Below are positions 57,629 to 64,000 of a DNA stretch of 64,000 nt, piece by piece. The notes under the pieces were generated by a model. That model was not told the DNA's origin. It searched no databases and saw only the letters and a list, made by a program, of their open reading frames with translations. A program made the position numbers and the translations under genes. Origin of the DNA: Gallionellaceae bacterium (lineage in GTDB: Bacteria > Pseudomonadota > Gammaproteobacteria > Burkholderiales > Gallionellaceae); assembly GCA_030823955.1 (NCBI GenBank), contig JAVBYO010000013.1, positions 1 to 64,000 of the forward strand. The letters run 5' to 3'. The stretch's first letter is position 1. Every line of letters begins with the position of its first letter.

Positions 57629-58824
57629 AGATAGTGATAAGGATCGATACCCCATTGGGCCGGGGATTCATACTGCACGATACTATCGAGCTGCGAGGAC
57701 AGGTCAAAATCGTGCGGGGTGAGGGCCTGCGCCTTGTTGATGTCGTAGACGATGCGTACCGTGGGCCGCAGCAGACTCTCATGACCAGGACTGACGACCA
57801 CGGCCAGCATCCCGCTCTCCAACTTGACCAATGTTCCGACCGGATAGATGCCGATCAGACAGATGAAACGCTCGACCAGCTTCGCATTGAAATGGAACCG
57901 GCTCCATTCGAACAGTTTCTTGAGCGCAGCGGTCGGCTCCATGCCCTTGTGATAGATACGATTGGAGGTCAGCGCATCGTAGACATCGACGATGGATGCC
58001 ATCTGCCCCAGGGGGGATATCTGCTGGTCTTTGAGTTTTCCCGGATAGCCTGTCCCGTCGTAGCGCTCATGGTGCTGTCCGGTGATGATGATCGCGGCCT
58101 CCGGCACTCCCGGCGTGTGTTCCAGCAACTCTCGTCCGATCGCCGAGTGCGAGCGCATGATGGCGAACTCGTCTTCCGTCAACGGGGCTGGCTTGTTGAG
58201 GATATAGTCGGGTATCTTCATCTTGCCGATGTCGTGCAACAGACCGCCCATCCCGGCCTCCAAAATGACGTTCTTCTCGTATTCCATCGCCTGACTGAAC
58301 GCAACCAGCAGCGCACAGACACTCACTGAATGCTGAAAAGTGTATTCGTCTTTCTTCTTGATCCGGGCCAGGCTGATGAAAGCATCCTTGTTGCGGAAGA
58401 TCGAATCGGTGATGTTTTCGACCATGGGAGACATGTGTGCCACTTCGATCTGCTTGCCCATGCGCACATCGGACATCAGATGATGCACGACCTTATGCGC
58501 GTCCTGATGCACGACCTTGGCGACAGTCACTTCTTCCATCAGCGTGGTCGGATGGGCCCTGACCTCATGACTGGCGGCCAATGCGGTGATTTTCTCATGC
58601 AATTCCGCGTGGAATTCGTCGTGAGTCTGGGCATCTTCCACATCCAGCCCTCTGCTGGAATCGATGTAGAGCTCACGGATACCGGTAGCGATGATCTTCC
58701 CGATCTTTTCTTCATCCTCCACCGCGAACGAATTGAATACGAAAGGATGATCCATCCAGCCGCAATTCAGATCGTGGATATACATACCGGGACGGAGTTG
58801 GTCACTACGAATACGCTTTATCAT
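57625..58824 (-). CDS. HD-GYP c-di-GMP phosphodiesterase
   Basis: A 399-residue protein with an N-terminal DUF3391-like region and a complete HD-GYP domain: QHSVSVCALL, LLHDIGKMKIP, HHERYDGTGYPGKL. Expected to hydrolyse c-di-GMP. ATG 58824 has GGAGAG close upstream; the in-frame 58860 start is less likely. Coupled to the MotB-like gene by ATGA. Confidence 0.93.
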   Translation of the reverse strand: MIKRIRSDQLRPGMYIHDLNCGWMDHPFVFNSFAVEDEEKIGKIIATGIRELYIDSSRGLDVEDAQTHDEFHAELHEKITALAASHEVRAHPTTLMEEVTVAKVVHQDAHKVVHHLMSDVRMGKQIEVAHMSPMVENITDSIFRNKDAFISLARIKKKDEYTFQHSVSVCALLVAFSQAMEYEKNVILEAGMGGLLHDIGKMKIPDYILNKPAPLTEDEFAIMRSHSAIGRELLEHTPGVPEAAIIITGQHHERYDGTGYPGKLKDQQISPLGQMASIVDVYDALTSNRIYHKGMEPTAALKKLFEWSRFHFNAKLVERFICLIGIYPVGTLVKLESGMLAVVVSPGHESLLRPTVRIVYDINKAQALTPHDFDLSSQLDSIVQYESPAQWGIDPYHYL

Positions 58825-59054
58825 CGACTCTCCGAAACTACCTCTCGTGCTCACAACCACTGTACGGATAGTATTATATCAACTGCCGCATCCAAACGAT
58901 TGCAGCGATTCACCTCAATCGGCAGTCGCTTGCTCCCCGAAAGCGAATTCCGTGAAGGTATTCAGCCGGAACCGGATCATCTGGCGCTTCATAAATGAAG
59001 CCGAACAGGCTAGAATCACGCCTTCACGAAGTTCAAATTTAAGGGATCTCCACC

Positions 59055-59975
59055 ATGTCAATGTCCGACCGCGACGGCTTTATCTGGCACGACGGCAAGC
59101 TCGTGCCTTGGCGCGAAGCCACCACCCATGTCCTCACCCATACCCTGCATTACGGCATGGGCGTATTCGAAGGGGTGCGTGCCTACAAGACCACGCAGGG
59201 TACAGCCATCTTTCGCCTGAAAGAACATACCGACCGCCTGTTCAACTCGGCCTACATCTTCAAGATGAAGATGCCGTATGACAAAGAAACGCTGATGGAA
59301 GCACAGCGCGAAGTGGTGCGTGCCAATAAGCTGGAATCCTGCTACATCCGCCCCATCGTGTTCTACGGCTCCGAAGCGATGGGCATCGCCGCCACCGCCA
59401 TCAGCACCCATGTTGCCGTGGCCGCTTGGCCGTGGGGCGCCTATCTGGGCGAGGAAGGTATGGCCAAGGGTATCCGTGTGAAGACATCCAGCTTCACCCG
59501 CCATCACGTGAACGTCAACATGTGCCGCTCCAAATCGGTCGGCACCTACACCAACTCCATCCTCGCGCATCAGGAAGTGGCACATGACGGTTACGATGAA
59601 GCGCTGCTGCTGGATGTGGATGGTTACGTGGCCGAAGGTGCGGGCGAGAACATCTTCGTCGTAAAGAAAGGCAAGCTCTACACGCCAGACCTGACCTCCT
59701 GCCTGGAGGGGATCACGCGCGACTCCATCATCACGCTGGCAAAAGACCTGGGCATCGAGCTGATCGAGAAGCGCATCACCCGCGACGAGGTGTATTGCGC
59801 CGAGGAGGCTTTTTTCACCGGTACCGCCGCCGAAGTGACCCCGATCCGCGAACTCGACAACCGCACCATCGGTTCGGGCAGCCGCGGCCCCATCACCGCA
59901 AAACTGCAATCCCTGTTCTTCGACATCGTCGGCGGCAAGAATGCAAAATACGCGGGCTGGCTGGATCACGTGTGA
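59055..59975 (+). CDS. ilvE: Branched-chain amino-acid aminotransferase
   Basis: A 306-residue fold-type IV PLP aminotransferase acting in Ile, Leu and Val synthesis. It shows [19 protein letters not shown], the PLP lysine in the [16 protein letters not shown] region, and [13 protein letters not shown]. Full length. The zinc-finger gene follows 28 bases later. Confidence 0.96.
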   Translation: MSMSDRDGFIWHDGKLVPWREATTHVLTHTLHYGMGVFEGVRAYKTTQGTAIFRLKEHTDRLFNSAYIFKMKMPYDKETLMEAQREVVRANKLESCYIRPIVFYGSEAMGIAATAISTHVAVAAWPWGAYLGEEGMAKGIRVKTSSFTRHHVNVNMCRSKSVGTYTNSILAHQEVAHDGYDEALLLDVDGYVAEGAGENIFVVKKGKLYTPDLTSCLEGITRDSIITLAKDLGIELIEKRITRDEVYCAEEAFFTGTAAEVTPIRELDNRTIGSGSRGPITAKLQSLFFDIVGGKNAKYAGWLDHV

Positions 59976-60003
59976 TCGACGTCTGACTATTTGAGGAGTA
60001 GAT

Positions 60004-60195
60004 ATGAAATCCGAAGTCCGCTACATCGAAGTCACGGCCGACGCATTGCCGCTGTTCTGTCCCACGCCCAACCATGAATTGTGGAATTCGCATCCCAGAG
60101 TCGCCATTCCGGTAGAGAAGCTGGGCACTGCAAGTTGCCCCTATTGCGGCACGACCTACAAACTGAAGGGCGATCTCCCCAAAGGCCATCACTGA
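60004..60195 (+). CDS. CHCC zinc-finger protein
   Basis: A 63-residue protein with Cys19, His30 (or His24), Cys45 and Cys48, the CHCC zinc-finger pattern related to the NDUFS6 subunit of complex I. A GAGGAG ribosome site precedes it. Small proteins of this type often lie between ilvE and waaF in betaproteobacteria. Role not established. Confidence 0.88.
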   Translation: MKSEVRYIEVTADALPLFCPTPNHELWNSHPRVAIPVEKLGTASCPYCGTTYKLKGDLPKGHH

Positions 60196-60214
60196 TCCGC
60201 CGCACTTTCATCCC

Positions 60215-61234
60215 ATGACTAATATCCTGGTCGTCGCTCCCAGCTGGGTGGGCGACTGTATGTTGATGCAGCCGATGCTGCTGCGTCTCAAACAGCGTTT
60301 TCCGGATAGCCGCATCGACCTGCTCGCTCCGTCCTGGACGGTCGCTCTGCTCCAACAGATGCCGGAAGTGAGCGACGTCATCGTCAATCCTTTCCCGCAT
60401 GGCGCGCTGCAACTGCAGGCGCGTTACCGGCTCGGCAAACAACTGCGGGCAAAACGATACGATGCCGCGTATGTATTGCCCAATTCGTTCAAGTCGGCAC
60501 TGTTGCCTTTGTTCGCCTGCATCCCGCAACGGATCGGCTTTATCGGCGAGATGCGTTTTGGCTTGTTGAACGACGCGCGCCAACTGGACAAAGTGAGATT
60601 GCCGCTGATGGTGGAGCGCTTTGCACAACTCGCCGAAGCAAAAAACAACGATATCCAACGCCCCATTCCGCAGCCGCGCCTATCTGTCAGCGAAGAAAAA
60701 CGCCGCCAGGTATTGGACAAACTCGGCCTGACTCTTGATCGCCCGGTAGCAATATTTTGCCCCGGTGCGGAATACGGCCCCGCCAAACGCTGGCCTATCC
60801 CGTATTTCGCCGAGTTGGCACAAAAGCTGCGCGAGCGCGGTTACACCGTATGGCTGACCGGTTCAGCCAAGGACCGCGAGGTCGGTGAAAAGATCGTCGC
60901 CCTCGGTAACGGACTCTGTCGTAACCTGTGCGGCGACACCGATCTGGGCGAAGCCATCGCCCTGCTCTCCTGTGCCTCGCTGGTGGTTAGCAACGATTCC
61001 GGCCTGATGCATCTGGCAGCTGCTCTGGACAGACCGCTGCTGGCGCTGTTCGGCTCTAGCAGTCCGCAGTTCACCCCGCCGCTGTCGGACAAGGCGCAGG
61101 TCCTCAAACTCGATCTACCTTGCAGCCCCTGCTTCAAACGCGAATGTCCGCTGGGACACTTCAATTGCATGATGCAACTGCCCCCGTCCCAAGTAATCCA
61201 ACACATCCCTCCCCCCACGGAGAAACAGATATGA
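60215..61234 (+). CDS. waaF: Lipopolysaccharide heptosyltransferase II
   Basis: A 339-residue GT9 glycosyltransferase adding the second heptose to the LPS inner core. The N-terminal PSWVGDCMLMQPML, the SNDSGLMHLAAA nucleotide-sugar site and the C-terminal CSPCFKRECPLGHFNCM are typical of WaaF. Its stop overlaps the next start (ATGA). Confidence 0.95.
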   Translation: MTNILVVAPSWVGDCMLMQPMLLRLKQRFPDSRIDLLAPSWTVALLQQMPEVSDVIVNPFPHGALQLQARYRLGKQLRAKRYDAAYVLPNSFKSALLPLFACIPQRIGFIGEMRFGLLNDARQLDKVRLPLMVERFAQLAEAKNNDIQRPIPQPRLSVSEEKRRQVLDKLGLTLDRPVAIFCPGAEYGPAKRWPIPYFAELAQKLRERGYTVWLTGSAKDREVGEKIVALGNGLCRNLCGDTDLGEAIALLSCASLVVSNDSGLMHLAAALDRPLLALFGSSSPQFTPPLSDKAQVLKLDLPCSPCFKRECPLGHFNCMMQLPPSQVIQHIPPPTEKQI

Positions 61235-62607
61235 GTAACATGCCCAAAGAGATATTCAAGGCCTACGACATCCGCGGCATCGTCGGCAAAACACTGACCG
61301 ACGAGATCGTCGAACAGATCGGTCACGCCATCGGCTCCGAAGCCGTCGCGCGTAAACAGCACAGCATCGCCATCGGTCGCGATGGACGCCTGTCCGGCCT
61401 GGGCTTCGCCAAGGCACTGGCACGCGGCATCCAGAAGAGCGGCATCAACGTGATCGATGTGGGCATGGTCGCCACGCCTATGACCTATTTCGCCGCATTC
61501 CAACTGAACACCGACTGCGCCGTGATGATCACCGGCAGCCATAATCCGCCGGACTATAACGGCCTGAAAATGGTTTTGGCAGGCGAGACCCTGTCCGGGG
61601 ATACCATCCAATCGCTGCGCACCCGCATCGAAACTGGCGATCTGGCACAAGGCTCCGGCAGTTATTCCCAATACGACATCGCGCCGGAATACATCGCCCG
61701 CATCATCTCCGATATCAAACTGGCGAAGCCGCTCAACATCACGGTAGATTGTGGCAACGGAGTGGCGGGAGACTTCGCCGCCAAACTCTATCGCGGCATC
61801 GGCTGTACGGTGACCGAACTGTTCTGTGAAGTGGACGGCAATTTCCCCAACCACCATCCCGATCCATCCGACCCGCATAATCTGGAAGACCTCATCGCCG
61901 CACTGCGTGACAACAACAGCCAACTGGGCTTGGCCTTCGACGGCGACGGAGACCGCCTCGGCGTGGTCACCAAAGACGGCAAGATCATCTATCCGGACCG
62001 TCAATTGATGTTGTTCGCCGCCGATGTATTGAGCCGCAACGCGGGTGCGGAAATCATCTTTGACGTGAAATCCACCCGTAATCTGTTCACCTGGATACGC
62101 GCACACGGCGGTAAACCGACCTTATGGAAAACCGGACACTCGCTGGTGAAAGCCAAGATGAAGGAGACCGGCGCACTGCTGGCCGGAGAGATGAGTGGAC
62201 ACGTGTTCTTCAAGGAGCGCTGGTACGGTTTCGATGACGGTCTCTATTCCGGCGCACGTCTGCTCGAGATATTGAGCAAGGTGTCCGATCCGAATGCGAC
62301 ATTGAACGATCTGCCGGATGCGGTGAGCACCCCGGAACTGCATATCCATGTCCAGGAAGGCGAGAACCACAGTCTGATCGCACGACTCAAGCAGGAAGCT
62401 AAATTCGACGGTGCCAAAGACATCATCACCATCGACGGCCTGCGTGTGGAGTATGCCGACGGTTTCGGACTGATGCGCCCGTCCAACACCACACCCGTCA
62501 TCGTGCTGCGCTTCGAAGCAGACACGGACGCCGCACTAAAACGGATACAGGATAATTTCCGACGCGTGTTGCTGGCCGCCAAACCCGAACTGAAGCTGCC
62601 GTTCTAG
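61231..62607 (+). CDS. Phosphomannomutase/phosphoglucomutase
   Basis: A 458-residue alpha-D-phosphohexomutase (AlgC/ManB type) supplying sugar phosphates for LPS and exopolysaccharide. The phosphoserine is in TGSHNPPDYNG (near 101), the metal loop is DGDGDR and the sugar loop GEMSGH. ATG 61231 overlaps waaF's stop and has GGAG upstream; the longer frame is discarded. Confidence 0.94.
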   Translation: MSNMPKEIFKAYDIRGIVGKTLTDEIVEQIGHAIGSEAVARKQHSIAIGRDGRLSGLGFAKALARGIQKSGINVIDVGMVATPMTYFAAFQLNTDCAVMITGSHNPPDYNGLKMVLAGETLSGDTIQSLRTRIETGDLAQGSGSYSQYDIAPEYIARIISDIKLAKPLNITVDCGNGVAGDFAAKLYRGIGCTVTELFCEVDGNFPNHHPDPSDPHNLEDLIAALRDNNSQLGLAFDGDGDRLGVVTKDGKIIYPDRQLMLFAADVLSRNAGAEIIFDVKSTRNLFTWIRAHGGKPTLWKTGHSLVKAKMKETGALLAGEMSGHVFFKERWYGFDDGLYSGARLLEILSKVSDPNATLNDLPDAVSTPELHIHVQEGENHSLIARLKQEAKFDGAKDIITIDGLRVEYADGFGLMRPSNTTPVIVLRFEADTDAALKRIQDNFRRVLLAAKPELKLPF

Positions 62608-62613
62608 GCTGGA

Positions 62614-63066
62614 CTATTGGGAAACGAACGCCAGCTTGCGCTGGCGCGGTTGCAACCAGTAGGCGGCCAGTTCGCGCAACAGCTCGCGATACTGGTCGAT
62701 ATCGACAGGCTTGTTCACAAAACTGTTCGCCCCGATCTGATAGCTCAACAGGATGTCGGACTGCTCGCAGACTTCAGAGAATACGATGATGGGCAGCTCC
62801 AGCGTGAGCTTATCCATGCGCAATCGGCGCAAGACCGCAAGACCGCTGAGTTTGGGCAGTTTCAAATCCAGCAGGATCAAATGGGGTAGTCGGTCTTTAT
62901 CTTTGGCTTTGTGCGACAGCCAAGCCAGCGCCTCGATGCTGTCTTCGACAACGACCAACTGAATGGGCGGTTCACACAAAGCGCAAGCTTCCCGCGCGAA
63001 TGCGATCCCGGTCGGTTCATCCTCTACCAAAAGGATGGTCTGTTGATTTGAGTTCACGGCATCCAA
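62614..63066 (-). CDS. Stand-alone response regulator
   Basis: A 150-residue receiver-only protein (TILLVEDEPTG, LILLDLKLPKLSG, VNKPVDIDQY). I choose TTG 63066 since AGGAGAG lies about five bases before it; GTG 63126 would add non-conserved residues. It converges with the mutase gene. No kinase is adjacent. Confidence 0.88.
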   Translation of the reverse strand: MDAVNSNQQTILLVEDEPTGIAFAREACALCEPPIQLVVVEDSIEALAWLSHKAKDKDRLPHLILLDLKLPKLSGLAVLRRLRMDKLTLELPIIVFSEVCEQSDILLSYQIGANSFVNKPVDIDQYRELLRELAAYWLQPRQRKLAFVSQ

Positions 63067-63200
63067 CGTTTCTCTCCTGGGCAAAACGTCTTGCTTGCGA
63101 ATCAGAAAATGCGCATCGCTCCGCACAGATTATGATTCATCCCCCTCACCTGCCGCAACACGATTCGTGCCGTGTCTTTATTGTCATCAACCACTGGATG

Positions 63201-63284
63201 CTATAACTTCGCCTTCATCCAAGCTGGAACGCCATCCAGTGCCTTCGCAAGATGCTCCGGTTGCGTGCCACCCGCTTGCGCCAT
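63201..63284 (-). repeat. Duplicated alaS 3' end
   Basis: Read on the minus strand this codes for [16 protein letters not shown] and eleven more residues ending AKL-stop, matching 23 of 27 of the alaS C terminus (63420-63503), with about 69 of 84 bases identical. The frame between the alaS stop and this copy has no stop. Confidence 0.85.
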
Positions 63285-63295
63285 GGATGGGTAGC

Positions 63296-63398
63296 GATCG
63301 TGCCAGAGCGAACGGGTCGCCGCAAAGCGGCGGGGAACCCGTCGGCCTACCCCATGCGGGTGCGGTGGCGGCGCAGCCGCTCTGGTGCGGGCACGACA
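63296..63398. repeat. Palindromic repeat unit between the alaS tails
   Basis: Outer arms cgtgccagagcg (about 63298-63310) and cgctctggtgcgggcacg (about 63379-63396) are inverted, and an inner hairpin CGCCGC-aaa-GCGGCG lies at about 63318-63332. It looks like a repeat unit inserted between the two alaS tails. Confidence 0.6.
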
Positions 63399-63419
63399 TG
63401 CGCGCCCGGAGTCACCGAA

Positions 63420-64000
63420 CTACAACTTCGCCTTCACCCAGTCTGGAACAGAAGCCAGAGCTTTCGCCAAGTGCTCCGGTTGCGTGCCGCCAGCTTGCGC
63501 CATGTCCGGGCGCCCGCCGCCTTTTCCACCGACTTGCTGCGCGACGAAATTGACTAACTCACCCGCCTTCACTTTGGCTGTGGCATCGACGGTCACACCC
63601 GCGATCAAACTCACTTTACCGTCGCTTACCGAGGCCAACACGATGGCGGCGGATTTAAGTTTGTCTTTCAGCTTGTCCAGCGTTTCACGCAGAGTCGCCG
63701 CATCGGCTCCCTCCAGTTTGGCGGCCAGCACCTTCACGCCGTTGATGTCCTGCGCCTGCGTCAGCAACTCGTCGCCTTGGGCGGAAGCCAGTTTGGATTT
63801 CAAAGCGGCCAGTTCTTTTTCCAGCGACTTCATGTTGTCGAGCACTTGAGCGATACGCGCAGCAGCTTCATGCGGTTGTGCTTTGACGGCATCGGCCACT
63901 TGCTGCAACTGGTCTTGCTGTTGCTGGATCAACGCCAATGCCCCCTCGCCCGTCACTGCTTCCACGCGGCGCACACCGGCCGCCACGCCGCTCTCGGCCA
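63420..64000 (-). CDS. alaS: Alanyl-tRNA synthetase, C-terminal part
   Basis: Partial gene running off the right edge. The visible 193 codons cover the end of the editing-domain link ([16 protein letters not shown]), the coiled coil (about 40-90 of the visible part) and the C-Ala domain with [12 protein letters not shown]. AlaS charges tRNA-Ala. The 3' end is intact, with a second copy of its last 27 codons downstream. Confidence 0.96.
   Translation of the reverse strand, partial: AESGVAAGVRRVEAVTGEGALALIQQQQDQLQQVADAVKAQPHEAAARIAQVLDNMKSLEKELAALKSKLASAQGDELLTQAQDINGVKVLAAKLEGADAATLRETLDKLKDKLKSAAIVLASVSDGKVSLIAGVTVDATAKVKAGELVNFVAQQVGGKGGGRPDMAQAGGTQPEHLAKALASVPDWVKAKL

Noticed and set aside
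60841-62106. 421-codon minus-strand frame
   Set aside because: Antisense to waaF and the hexomutase; no family features.

Overview
The window looks like a chromosomal piece of a betaproteobacterium, most probably of the Gallionellaceae/Nitrosomonadales type. This is inferred from gene orders (trxA-rho, rplU-rpmA-obgE-proB, waaF beside a phosphoglucomutase), from protein style, from the density of c-di-GMP genes and from a Fur-controlled flavin/cytochrome locus. It is not proven by any marker I could search. Coding density is high except in the first 3.5 kb. There is one tRNA, no rRNA and no CRISPR array.

Layout. 1-3.5 kb: a tRNA-Asn gene whose 3' end and terminator recur 2.1 kb downstream, framing a gene-poor island remnant (a TIM-barrel protein and a YjdF-like membrane protein), followed by two tiny genes and a further tRNA-like tail. 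3.5-11 kb: a lipoprotein, an HDOD protein, zapE, murJ and a membrane-anchored PAS/GGDEF/EAL protein. 11-24 kb: housekeeping genes, namely rpsT, arginine synthesis (argD, argF, argG), a FlK-like thioesterase, ppnP, yajQ, a PAP2 phosphatase, a DJ-1 protein, an RquA-like (rhodoquinone) gene coupled to a membrane methyltransferase, trxA, rho, rplU, rpmA, obgE and proB. 24.2-25.2 kb: an accessory HEPN-like gene bounded by a 13-bp inverted repeat. 25-31 kb: a Ser/Thr kinase-HDOD-GAF fusion, PII, fur and, behind three overlapping Fur boxes, an operon for a porin, a periplasmic FMN-carrying protein and a four-helix b-type cytochrome.

31-53 kb is one uninterrupted minus-strand block. In transcription order it holds a REC-GGDEF-EAL protein, a PAS-rich histidine kinase and its response regulator, a RACo-like corrinoid activase, a DUF559 cassette framed by inverted repeats, a corrinoid/UroD-type methyltransferase fusion, a DUF1638 protein, a histidine kinase with a plant-ethylene-receptor-like membrane domain, a response regulator, a REC-PAS-GGDEF protein, then a class II aldolase-dehydrogenase fusion with mtnP, apt and mtnA (methylthioadenosine salvage), and finally rmuC and nadE. 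The most interesting proposal is that this block joins a corrinoid methyl-transfer system, a methylthioadenosine 'DHAP shunt' and an ethylene-receptor-like sensor. Co-location and overlaps are seen in the sequence; the joint function is inference.

53-64 kb: a copper P-type ATPase, a degenerate HD-GYP protein, an HD-GYP/MotB-like pair, ilvE, a CHCC zinc-finger protein, waaF, a phosphomannomutase/phosphoglucomutase, a response regulator and the 3' part of alaS, whose last 27 codons are duplicated 219 bp further downstream.
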